Source: Lamprocystis purpurea
GTDB taxonomy: Bacteria > Pseudomonadota > Gammaproteobacteria > Chromatiales > Chromatiaceae
Direction of reading: 5' to 3'
NCBI GenBank assembly: GCA_020718945.1
Contig: DYRB01000005.1
Coordinates: 1-18,113, forward strand
Length of the DNA stretch: 18,113 bases
Positions 6,950 to 14,996 of the stretch are shown piece after piece. Numbering within the stretch: the stretch's first letter is position 1; each line of letters begins with the position of its first letter. The position numbers and the translations under genes are program-made. The notes under the pieces are model-generated. The model worked only from the letters and a program-made list of their open reading frames with translations, searched no databases and was not told the DNA's origin.

Positions 6950-8728
6950 TCAGGGTTCCCGCACCACCCGGAAGCCGAGCATGTCGATGCGGGTGTTCGG
7001 CGCGAAGCGGTTGCGGGTCGAGCTGCGCATCGAAATGGCCGGTTTGTTGAAGGCCCCGCCGCGGGCCACGCGGGATGTGCAGTCGCCGTCGCTGCGGGTG
7101 CGGGCGTCCCCTGGGGCCCCGGTATAGTTCGGGTTCCAGCAGTCACCCACCCACTCCATGGCGTTGCCGGCAGTATCGTAGAGACCGAACGGGTTCGGCG
7201 CCAGGCTGGCCACCGGGGCGGTCGTCTGATTGTCCCAGCGGCTCCCGCAGTTGAAACAGACGGCGCGTCCGGAGTCGAGCTGATTGCCCCACCAATAGAA
7301 CCTGGGGCTGTCTCCCCGGGCCGCGTACTCCCACTCGGCCTCGCTCGGCAGGCGATAGGTCCGGCCGGTCTGGGCGGAGAGCCATGCGGCGTAGTTGTTG
7401 GCCTCGGTCCAGGTCACGCCGACCACCGGCCGCCGGCCACGGCCCCAGCCGTAGTCCTCGGGCAGGCGCCCGCCGATGCTGCGGGCGTAGGCGTCGTACT
7501 CGGCGAAGGTGACCTCGGTGGCGCCGATGAGGAAGCGCCCGACCCTCACCTCGTGGGTTGGCCATTCCTGACCCTCGGGTGAACTCATCGGGTTCCCCAT
7601 GGTGAAGGTCGCCGGACCCACCCGGATCATCACCGGCCCCAGGCCACCGGCCCGCAGCCGGTCGCGCAGTCCCCGGGGAGGCGTAGCGACCTGTGTCGCC
7701 GGGCGGATGCTCTGCGGCTGGATCTTCGTCTCGGCATCGGTCAGGGTGGCCGACACCGGTTGGGGTGCGTCCGACGCTGCGTCGGCAAGCGGGTGGCTCG
7801 CGGGCGTCTGGGGCTTGCCAAAGTGGCGCAGGGCTATCCCGACCCCCAGGGCCCCGGCACCCATCACACAGACCGCCAGGGCCCAGGCCCAGGCTCGGTG
7901 CGGCGCCGACGGCCAGGCCCAGGGCCGCGTCCCCGCCGGCCGTGCCGTAGCCGGGGTCGCTTGCTGCGGCGCCGCGGGGAGGATAGTCGGCACCACCGGG
8001 GCGGGCACATTCAGGGTGGGTGCAGCGGGCCTGGCCTCGGGCTTAGGCGCCAGGGGCGGGGGCTCCGCCTCGGCCGGGACGTCAGACCAAACACCCTGGC
8101 GTGCCGCGAGACCGCTGTCGGGTGCCAGGGGCAGGGGCCTGGATAGGGCTTCGGTGGACGGGGGCCGGGAGATGGTCTCGCTGGCCTGGGTCTGGGATTC
8201 GATCCGGCGTTGCAGTTCCTCCAGGGCCGCGGTGCGCCGTTCCAGCTCGATGGCCAGCTCCTGGTACTCCATTTGCCTGCTGCCCAACTCCAGGGTCTTG
8301 TCGTCCACCTGGTGGCGCATCTGGGCGACCACCCGACGCAGGGCCTGTAGCTCGTCGATGGTGCGGTCGGCCCGGGCCATGGCCTGGTCCCGCGCCGCCG
8401 CCTCCGCCCGTACGCGCGCCGCCAGGCGCTCCCGCTCGGCCGCCTCGCTTTCGAGCTCCGCGGACTTCTCCTGGAGGGTCTGGCGCAGGGTCTCCACCTC
8501 GCCGCGCAGGGTGCTGAATCCAGATCCCAGCGTCTCCGTGTCTTCCGAGTCCTTGCCTCGGGCCTGTTTGAGGGCTTGGTTCAGGTGGGCGATCTCATTC
8601 CAGGCATACTGGAGGCGGCGGCGGAGCACGTCCGCGTCGTTGTCGGCGGTGTGCAGGGGGCCACGCCCGTCGCTCCGGCGGAAGGGTGCGGGCGGGATCT
8701 CCGACGCGATGACGCGGATGTCGCTCAT
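6950..8728 (-). CDS. Membrane-anchored coiled-coil protein with C-terminal FGE/SUMF1-like domain
   Basis: Numbered from the ATG at 8728, the product is 592 residues. About 32-185 are charged heptad-like sequence (a long coiled coil), 186-275 an Ala/Pro-rich linker, about 279-300 one membrane segment (AWALAVCVMGAGALGVGIAL), 310-360 a second linker, and 363-592 a formylglycine-generating-enzyme/sulfatase-modifying-factor fold. Hallmarks of that fold are IRVGPATFTMGN, HEVRVGRFLIGATEVT, RLPSEAEWEYAARG, NPFGLYDTAGNAMEWVGD and VARGGAFN. The two active-site cysteines expected after RGGxF are absent (FNKPAISMRSS), so formylglycine oxidase activity is unlikely; such domains also serve as ligand-binding or structural units. 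No N-terminal signal is seen, so the coiled coil is probably cytoplasmic and the FGE-like domain periplasmic. An in-frame ATG at 8755 would add nine residues including a rare AGA codon; neither start has a clear ribosome binding site. Confidence 0.88.
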   Translation of the reverse strand: MSDIRVIASEIPPAPFRRSDGRGPLHTADNDADVLRRRLQYAWNEIAHLNQALKQARGKDSEDTETLGSGFSTLRGEVETLRQTLQEKSAELESEAAERERLAARVRAEAAARDQAMARADRTIDELQALRRVVAQMRHQVDDKTLELGSRQMEYQELAIELERRTAALEELQRRIESQTQASETISRPPSTEALSRPLPLAPDSGLAARQGVWSDVPAEAEPPPLAPKPEARPAAPTLNVPAPVVPTILPAAPQQATPATARPAGTRPWAWPSAPHRAWAWALAVCVMGAGALGVGIALRHFGKPQTPASHPLADAASDAPQPVSATLTDAETKIQPQSIRPATQVATPPRGLRDRLRAGGLGPVMIRVGPATFTMGNPMSSPEGQEWPTHEVRVGRFLIGATEVTFAEYDAYARSIGGRLPEDYGWGRGRRPVVGVTWTEANNYAAWLSAQTGRTYRLPSEAEWEYAARGDSPRFYWWGNQLDSGRAVCFNCGSRWDNQTTAPVASLAPNPFGLYDTAGNAMEWVGDCWNPNYTGAPGDARTRSDGDCTSRVARGGAFNKPAISMRSSTRNRFAPNTRIDMLGFRVVREP

Positions 8729-8811
8729 GATCGATCTGCTTTCTACGCCCAACATGTCTGAATCGCCTGTCGACCTGATGTATCCCGGACGGCCCGGGGC
8801 GCATGCCTGAT

Positions 8812-8836
8812 TGCCCCTATTCAGACTAACGGGGCA
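8812..8836 (-). promoter_or_regulatory. Small hairpin between the copper ATPase and FGE-like genes
   Basis: TGCCCC (8812-8817) and GGGGCA (8831-8836) can pair as a 6-bp stem with a 13-nt loop. It lies about 110 bp downstream of the ATPase stop and 84 bp upstream of the next start on the same strand. There is no T-run, so it is at best a weak terminator or leader structure. The remainder of the 8756-8944 gap shows nothing else recognisable. Confidence 0.2.
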
Positions 8837-8944
8837 CGCCGCCTGCCCCTGCGATGCTTCTCACAGTAGCGCCGGGGTGCTGTGCCGGGTCGATCACATT
8901 CCGACGCAGTGCCGCGCCTGGTGCTGCGCCTATTTGCGGACGCA

Positions 8945-11389
8945 TCAGGACTTGGGCTCAAAGCGCCGCAGCCGTAGGCTGTTGGTCACGACGAACAGGC
9001 TCGACAGGCTCATGGCCCCGGCCGCGACCATAGGGTTCAGCAGCCAGCCGGTCCAGGGGTACAAGACCCCGGCGGCCAGCGGAATCAGGGCCACGTTATA
9101 GGCGTAGGCCCAGAAGAAATTGAGCCGGATGGTGCCGAGCGTCCGCCGCGCCAGGGCCACCGCGGCGGCCACCCCGGCCGGGTCGCCGGTCATGAGTATG
9201 ACATCCCCGGCGTCCACCGCGATGTCAGTCCCGGTGCCGAGGGCTATGCCCGCGTCCGCCTGGGCCAGGGCTGGGGCGTCGTTGATGCCGTCGCCGACGA
9301 AGGCGACCCGGCGCCCTTCGCCTTGCAGGCGCCTGACCTCGGCAGCCTTGGCCGCGGGCAGGACCTCGGCCACCACCCGGTCTATGCCCAGTTCGCGTCC
9401 GACCGCCTCCGCGGTGTGCCGCCCGTCGCCGGTGAGCAGGGTCAGCCGCAGCCCCAGGTCCCTGAGCCGAGCCACGGCCTCCCGGCTGGTCGCCTTGACG
9501 GGGTCGGCCACCGCGAGCACTGCCACCAGGGCCCCGTCGGCGGCCACATAGACGGGGGACTTGCCCTGCTCCCCCAGGCGCCCGGCCAACGCGGCCGCCG
9601 CGTTGGTGGGAACGCCCAGCCGCGCCATGAGGCGCTCCGCCCCGACCGCCACCGCCCGCCCGTTCACCCGGGCCTGGATACCGAAACCGGGGACCGCCGC
9701 GACGGCATCCGCGGCCGGGACCTCGATGCCGCGTTGCCGGGCCGCCGCGACCAGGGCCGCGGCTATGGGGTGCTCGCTGTGGCGCTCGCAGGCGGCGGCC
9801 AGGGTCAGGGCGGCGTCCTCGGAAATGCCGAAGGCATGCAGATCGGTCAGCCCGGGGCGGCCCTCGGTGAGGGTCCCGGTCTTGTCCAGGACTATCTCAT
9901 CGACCCGCGCCAGGCCCTCCAGGGCGGTGCCGCGCCGGAACAGGATGCCCAGGCTGGCCCCCCGCCCGGTGCCTACCATGATCGCGGTGGGGGTGGCCAG
10001 CCCCATGGCGCAGGGGCAGGCGATGAGCAGCACGCTCACCGCGGCGACGAAGGCGTAGCTCAGGCTCGGGGCCGGCCCCAGCCATAGCCAGGCGAGGAAG
10101 GTCAGCCCGGCCGCGGCCATGACCAGGGGGACGAAGACCGCTGCGATGCGGTCGGCCACCCGTTGGATAGGCGGCTTGCCGGCCTGGGCGTCCTCCACCA
10201 GCCGGACTATCTGGGCCAACACCGTGTCCGCCCCGACCCGGGTGGCGCGGTAGCGGAAGGCCCCGGTCTGGTTCAGGGTCCCACCCACCACCGGGTCCCC
10301 CGGCCCCTTGCGCACCGGCATGGCCTCGCCGCTGATCATGGATTCATCGACGCGGCTCTCCCCCTCGGTCAGAGTGCCGTCCACCGGGACCCGCTCCCCG
10401 GGGCGCAGGGCGATGAGGTCCCCGGGGACCACCGCCTCTACCGGGATCTCGGTCTCCGCCTCGGCCCGCACTACCCGCGCCGTCTTGGGTTGGAGGCGTA
10501 GCAGGCCGCGGATGGCCTGGGAGGTGCGGCCCTTGGCCAGGGCCTCCAGGTAGCGCCCGAGCAGGATCAGCGTGACTATGACCGCGGACGCCTCGAAGTA
10601 CAGGTTGGCGGTCCCCGCCGGGAAGAGCCCGGGGGCCATTAGCGCCACCAGGGAATAACCATAGGCCGCGGTACTGCCCAGCATCACCAGGCTGTTCATG
10701 CCCGGGGCCAGGTGGCGCAGTTCCATCCAGCCGGAGGTGAGGAAGCGCCGGCCGGCCCAGAACAGGACCGGGGTGGCAAGAAGGAGCTGCGCCCAACCGC
10801 CGACGGTGCCGCTGGCCAGGCCATGCATGGCGTGGCCCGGCAGGAGCATGGGCCCCATGCTGAGCAGGAATAGCGGCAGGGCGAAGGCGGCGGCGAACAG
10901 CAGGTCGCGGCGCAGGGAGGCCAGTTCCCGGGCCTGGCGGGCCTGGGTCGCGTCCGCGGTCTGGCCCTGCCCCCGATCCTGCTGGGCGGGCTCATAGCCC
11001 GCCTCGCGGATGGTCTGGGCGATGCGCTCCGGGCTTACCGTGTCCGGCAGGTAGTCCACCGTCGCCGCCTGGGTGGCCAGGTTGACCGAGGCCCCCAGCA
11101 CCCCAGGCAAGGCTGCGATGGCCCGTTCCACCCGCCCCACGCAGGCGGCGCAGCTCATGCCGGCTACGCCGATGGTGGTGGACCCCAGCACCGGCTCGTA
11201 GCCCGCCCCGCGCACCGCCTCGAGCAACTGCGGGACCTGCGCCCGGTCGAAGCGCACCACCGCGGTCTCGGAGGTCAGGTTTACCGCCGCCGATGCCACC
11301 CCGGCCTGGCGGGCAAGGACCCGCTCCACCCGCGCCACACAGGACGCGCAGGTCATGCCGCTTACGCCGATCCGGATCTCTTGAGTCAT
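8945..11389 (-). CDS. copA: Cu(I)-translocating P1B-type ATPase CopA
   Basis: This integral inner-membrane pump exports Cu(I) from the cytoplasm using ATP. The 814 residues begin with two heavy-metal-associated domains, each with its CxxC: GMTCASC at 11-17 and GMSCAAC at 77-83. Membrane helices follow from about 163. The actuator domain has ISGEAMP at 353-359 (TGE-type loop). The transport motif is CPC at 458-460. The phosphorylated aspartate is Asp502 in DKTGT, the His-Pro motif is SEHP at 538-541, and the hinge is GDGINDAP at 699-706. The last two helices carry YN (764-765) and MSLSS (793-797), which with CPC define the Cu(I) subgroup P1B-1. Length is normal for a two-HMA CopA. An AGGTG lies 5 nt before the ATG. 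No CueR-type dyad is obvious upstream and no chaperone or regulator gene is adjacent. Confidence 0.97.
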   Translation of the reverse strand: MTQEIRIGVSGMTCASCVARVERVLARQAGVASAAVNLTSETAVVRFDRAQVPQLLEAVRGAGYEPVLGSTTIGVAGMSCAACVGRVERAIAALPGVLGASVNLATQAATVDYLPDTVSPERIAQTIREAGYEPAQQDRGQGQTADATQARQARELASLRRDLLFAAAFALPLFLLSMGPMLLPGHAMHGLASGTVGGWAQLLLATPVLFWAGRRFLTSGWMELRHLAPGMNSLVMLGSTAAYGYSLVALMAPGLFPAGTANLYFEASAVIVTLILLGRYLEALAKGRTSQAIRGLLRLQPKTARVVRAEAETEIPVEAVVPGDLIALRPGERVPVDGTLTEGESRVDESMISGEAMPVRKGPGDPVVGGTLNQTGAFRYRATRVGADTVLAQIVRLVEDAQAGKPPIQRVADRIAAVFVPLVMAAAGLTFLAWLWLGPAPSLSYAFVAAVSVLLIACPCAMGLATPTAIMVGTGRGASLGILFRRGTALEGLARVDEIVLDKTGTLTEGRPGLTDLHAFGISEDAALTLAAACERHSEHPIAAALVAAARQRGIEVPAADAVAAVPGFGIQARVNGRAVAVGAERLMARLGVPTNAAAALAGRLGEQGKSPVYVAADGALVAVLAVADPVKATSREAVARLRDLGLRLTLLTGDGRHTAEAVGRELGIDRVVAEVLPAAKAAEVRRLQGEGRRVAFVGDGINDAPALAQADAGIALGTGTDIAVDAGDVILMTGDPAGVAAAVALARRTLGTIRLNFFWAYAYNVALIPLAAGVLYPWTGWLLNPMVAAGAMSLSSLFVVTNSLRLRRFEPKS

Positions 11390-11498
11390 AGGGGCACCTG
11401 GTCAGACTGGTGGCCAGTTGGGGGCGAGGGGCTGGGTTTGCGACCTGCAAGGATTAGGGGCCGGCTGGTCCACTTTGCCCCTGCGGCGTCTGGCAAAC

Positions 11499-11528
11499 AA
11501 CCCCTCTCCCGCTTGCGGGAGAGGGGTT
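11499..11528. repeat. Perfect 14-bp inverted repeat (C-rich hairpin)
   Basis: AACCCCTCTCCCGC (11499-11512) and GCGGGAGAGGGGTT (11515-11528) are exact reverse complements separated by TT. GGGGAGAGGGCGGGG follows directly. From memory, near-identical palindromes built on CTCTCCCGC-TT-GCGGGAGAG are dispersed in many proteobacterial genomes as short intergenic repeats. Here it lies in the 3' extension of the broken beta-propeller gene, about 110 bp before copA, where it encodes SPTPLPQAGEG in the read-through frame. It could serve as a terminator stem on either strand, but no T-run follows. Confidence 0.7.
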
Positions 11529-12480
11529 GGGGAGAGGGCGGGGCTTTGCCGGCGATCTGCTGGGTCGAGGGAAGCGCCGAACCGGCGCTTGGCAGCTCGG
11601 CGCTTGGCGGCGGCCTGGCGGCTCAGGGCCCGCCAGGGCAGGGACTCGACGCCATAGGCCCCGGCCGGGATGTAGATGCCCCGACCGGCTTCAATGGCCG
11701 TGCGGTCCAGTTGCAGCCACAGGTTGGTCGGGGTCTCGTAGGACCCGAGCGGGCTCAGGGCGCCAGCGGCATCCACCCGCGCCAGGTCCAGGGTGCCGGT
11801 GTTGGCGGCCAGCACATAGCTGCCGAAGGTGTGCAGGCTGGCCGGGGTGGCGAGGTCCCAGCGGCCCCTGTTCAGCAGCTTGCCGGCCACCGGGTCGTAA
11901 CCCACGGCTACGACACCCTGTGCCGGGGACTCGCTGGCCAGGAAGATGCGCGTGCCGTTGCTGGCGCTGGCCGAGCCGTAGGGGCTGGTGGTGGCGAGGC
12001 TGTGGAGGAGGTAGGCGGAGGACCCGTCGTAGGCCAGGGCCTGGAGGGTGCGGTCGGTGCGGTTGCGCCGGGCCACCCAACGCTCGCTGTTGGTGACCAC
12101 GACGGCCCCCTGGGCGTCCACCTGATCGACGCTCAACAGATCCCCCGGGATGGACACCGGGTCGCGGACCACGGGGACGGAAGGCCGCAGGTCCACCACC
12201 TGGAGCCAGGATTCCAGGGTCTCGTTGTGCGGCATCCAGTAGTAGAGGCCATCGCCCTCGGGCTGGGGCTTGTCGGAGGGCCTGGCGGTGTCCAGGCTCG
12301 CGAACAGGAAGCCGCCGCGGACCAGGGCGCGGCTGGCGCTGCGTAGGGTGCCGGTGGTTTCGATGCGTACCACGGGGACAGCGGTCGGGGTCGTGTCCGT
12401 GTTCCGGATGGTGCAGACGATGCCGGCCAGGCCCTTAACCTCGGCCTCGGACCCGACCGGGACCGATATAGCGGGGAGGC

Positions 12481-12500
12481 TCACCAGGGAGGTGACCGCT
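12481..12500 (-). other. Frameshift site in the beta-propeller gene
   Basis: On the minus strand the frame reads ...GAG CGG TCA CCT CCC TGG TGA and stops at 12481-12483. The homogeneous protein sequence continues in the frame reached by adding one base here. Restoring one C to the CCC run (12487-12489) gives an uninterrupted ERSPPLVSLPAISVPV. A one-base deletion in a short homopolymer, real or a sequencing artefact, is the simplest explanation. No X XXY YYZ slippery heptamer is present. Confidence 0.65.
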
Positions 12501-14430
12501 CGAAGATCCAGGTGCGCAGCCGGGCCGGCTCTTCGCCGGTGGCGGACACCCATTGGGCCAGGTAGAGCCGCTCGTCACGTTGGGCCGCACCGACGATGCG
12601 CCCCGCCCCCAGTTCGATCTCCTGGATCAGGGCGTCCGGGTCATCGGAGCGGGTGATGCGGACCATGGAGCCGGCGGCACTGCCGCCCCACAGGGCCATG
12701 CGATTGTAGGGCCCGTAGAAATTGCCGGTGGAGCCGGCCTCGACCTGGACCAGATAGTCGCCCAAGGGGATGACCCGGTCAGTGGTCCAGGCCAGGGACA
12801 TCTGCACGTCCGGTTCGCCGGTAGCGCTCTTGGTGCGGTCGAGGACCAGGAGTTCCTGGCCGGAGATGGACACGAAGTAGTCGCCCATCACGGCGCCGCG
12901 GCGCGGGTCGAAGTCGTGGGCTATGGTCGCCTCGGACCTCAATGCCTTGGCGCCGACACGGATGGCCGCGATGGCCTTGACGTGACCCTCCGGGGTCCAG
13001 TTCTGGAAGGGGACCAGGACTACGCCCGCGTCGGGGAAGAACTCCACCGCCTTTTCGTCATAGTTGGCCTCGCTCCAGCTCCAGGTCCCTTCCGCGCCCA
13101 GGGGCAGGCGGGAGAGCAGGGAGGGGGCGGCGGGGTCGGCGAGGTCGAACAGGGACAGGGTCACCCGGCCGGACTCCACGCCGACGGCCAGCAGCCGGTC
13201 GCCCATGGGCTCGATGTAAGTGGACCAGCCGGGGATCTCCAGGGTGCCGGTCAGGCTCGGGGCGGCGGGGTCGGACAGGTCCACCACGAACAGAGGGTCG
13301 GTGTTACGGAAGGTGACCACGTACAGGCGGTTGCCGTCGTAGCGGGTGGCGTGGAGTTGCTCGCCGCGGGCCCCGACCAACTCCAACTGGGCGAGCGGGG
13401 CTGTGGCGGCGCCGGCAATGGGGAAGGTCTCAACCCAGGTCTCCTGGTTCCAGTCATTCCAGTACCGGCTGGTGGTCACCAGGGCGTTGCCCACAATGGC
13501 GAGCTTGAATTTGTCCTGGGCCTGGCCTTTGAGGTCCACCGCCTTGCGCAGGACCGGCGTCCCATCGGCGGCGGAGATGTCTACCAGATGCACCCGGGAC
13601 GGGATGTTCCAACTCCACCAGTCGCTGGTGCCGGTGGCGATCAGCAAGTAGTCACCCCCCGCCTGCAGGGCCGTCGGGTTGCCGCTCAGGCGCAGCACCG
13701 CCCGGCTCACCGGCAGGGTGGGGTCGGCCAGGTCGATGGTGTGCAGCAGGGTCTCGACCTGCCAAAGGCCGCCGGTGTCCCTGTACTCGCTGGCCATGAC
13801 ATACAGCTTGTCGCCGATCAGGCGGCTGTCGATGACGGTGCCGTCCAGGGCGACCTCGGCCACCTCGTTCGGCACCCCATCGGTGACACTCAGCAGGAAC
13901 ACCGCCGCGCCCCCGGGGCGGTCGGCGGAGTTGGACCGCCCGAGCAGGGCAAGATGGCCGCCCTGCTCGTCCAGGGCGTAGAACTGCTCGCCGCTGGCGG
14001 CCATGCGCAGGGTCCCGGTGCGCTCCGGGGCGGCCGGGTCGGTCAGATCGAAGACTTGCAGGCCGCGGTATTGATTGAAGAAAAAGAGCTGGTCGCCGGC
14101 GATCTTCCAGATGTCGGACTCTACCGCGGTGGCGCTGGTGCGTTCAGCGGGACTGCTGGCCAGGCTGTACGCGTAGTCGTACATGGGCTCGCTGGCCTGG
14201 CCCACACCGGTACGCTGGAACTGGCGGGCGCCGGTCGGTGCGCGGGCGGGGAACTTGGCCGTGCGATAGCCCTGGACGCGGACCTGGTTGGCGGCGAGGG
14301 CCTGGGGCAGGCGGAAGCTCAGGGTCTGGGCCTTGACGGCCTTGGCCTGGGTCAGATGGCGGGTCGCCAGGGGCTTCCAGCCGCGGCCTTTTCGCCGCTC
14401 CAAGACGACTTGCAGCACCCCTGGCGGGAC

Positions 14431-14433
14431 CTA
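14431..14433 (-). other. In-frame amber codon near the start of the beta-propeller gene
   Basis: The codons GCC AAG GTG TAG GTC CCG CCA GGG GTG CTG run in one frame from the signal-peptide segment into the main ORF. A single C-to-T change from CAG (Gln) would create this stop. Translation could restart at GTG 14421 or ATG 14418, but that product would lack the export signal. Confidence 0.65.
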
Positions 14434-14571
14434 CACCTTGGCGACGGTGCCCTGCACCGAGGCCTTCAGCGCCTCAAGGCGTGCCGGGGCCGCGACGGAG
14501 GCTACCGGGAGCAGGAGCAGGGCCAGGGCGGCGAACAGCGCAATGCGAATCCGGTCGATGAGCGATGTCAT

Positions 14572-14996
14572 GGGCCTTGAGTCCGTAGATGACAGGAAAG
14601 AGGGGCTGGCCAGGAGGCGGCGCCTGGTGAAGGCGCAATCTGCGAGCATTCTTGGTGGGACCTAGGCCCAACAACAAGCCCGCAAACCTACTAGGCCGGG
14701 CCACCGGTCGGTCCAGCCGCCCGCTGGGGTCAAAGACCGGCACTCGCGCCCCAGGGCCCTTTCGGGCTTAGGAGGAATCGGCCGCGGAATAGGACAAACC
14801 CCTTGCTCCCGAGCGCAGTAGGGGTTGCTGCATTAGTGCGGACTGGATGGCAGCGGCAACCCGGGCTATTGCAACTTTGCCGGCATCGCCGAGGCGTCGG
14901 GCGGTAACGGGGCACCCGGTACCCAGTCTGGAAGACGCCGCCTCGCGCCAAGAGCGGCGCCCCCAGGGATGCGGCCGGCTGCGAGTTCGTCTGGCC
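14572..14996. other. Non-coding stretch between the beta-propeller and FGE-like genes
   Basis: These 425 bp carry no frame with recognisable protein similarity on either strand and no tRNA-like fold that I can see. The left part (14572-14700) must hold any promoter for the broken beta-propeller gene, but no good hexamer pair is evident. A short GCCC-TTTC-GGGC stem is at 14756-14767. The right part, about 14800-14996, is directly downstream of the FGE-like stop. It could be a decayed gene or an unrecognised repeat; I cannot say. Confidence 0.4.

Larger units (their letters stand above)
11402..14571 (-). pseudogene. Broken gene for a secreted beta-propeller-domain protein
   Basis: The reading starts at ATG 14571 with a signal peptide (MTSLIDRIRIALFAALALLL, ending VASVAA). 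After 46 codons it meets an in-frame TAG (14431-14433), then continues in the same frame to a TGA at 12481. The protein sequence then continues in the -1 frame from about 12490 down to a TAG at 11402. The middle part (ATG 14418 to 12481, 645 residues) has repeated blade-like units such as LQVFDLTDPAAPERTG, LFVVDLSDPAAPSLTG and LSLFDLADPAAPSLLS, typical of bacterial beta-propeller proteins. The last part carries more of the same (LQVVDLRPSVPVV, RIFLASESPAQGVVAVGYDP). The intact protein would be roughly 950-1060 residues and exported. The final 75 or so codons are low-complexity Arg/Ala sequence running through an inverted repeat, so the ancestral end was probably near 11630. Two independent lesions favour a pseudogene; sequencing error at one or both remains possible. 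Function unknown. Confidence 0.8.

Noticed and set aside
6950..8728. True formylglycine-generating enzyme
   Set aside because: The cysteine pair required for cofactor-bound oxidation is missing after the RGGxF motif.
8931..8945. TATTTGCGGACGCAT next to the copA stop as another CGCAAAT-family copy
   Set aside because: Only one heptamer with a partial neighbour, no 10-bp series and no opposing arm; likely chance.
11390..11460. CueR/MerR-type operator upstream of copA
   Set aside because: TTGC-AGGTC-GCAA is a short dyad there, but it does not match the usual CueR spacing and consensus, and no promoter hexamers with a 19-20-bp spacer were found.
12481..12500. Programmed -1 ribosomal frameshift
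   Set aside because: The site lacks a slippery heptamer in the required phase and no clear downstream structure was found; loss of one C in a CCC run explains it.
14431..14433. TAG read as pyrrolysine or by programmed read-through
   Set aside because: No supporting context is seen, and a second lesion downstream makes ordinary gene decay or sequencing error simpler.
12553..14580. Long plus-strand ORF (675 codons) antisense to the beta-propeller gene
   Set aside because: It is composed of Gly/Ala/Gln/His-rich sequence with no domain motifs, while the opposite strand has clear propeller repeats. Long antisense frames are expected at this GC content.
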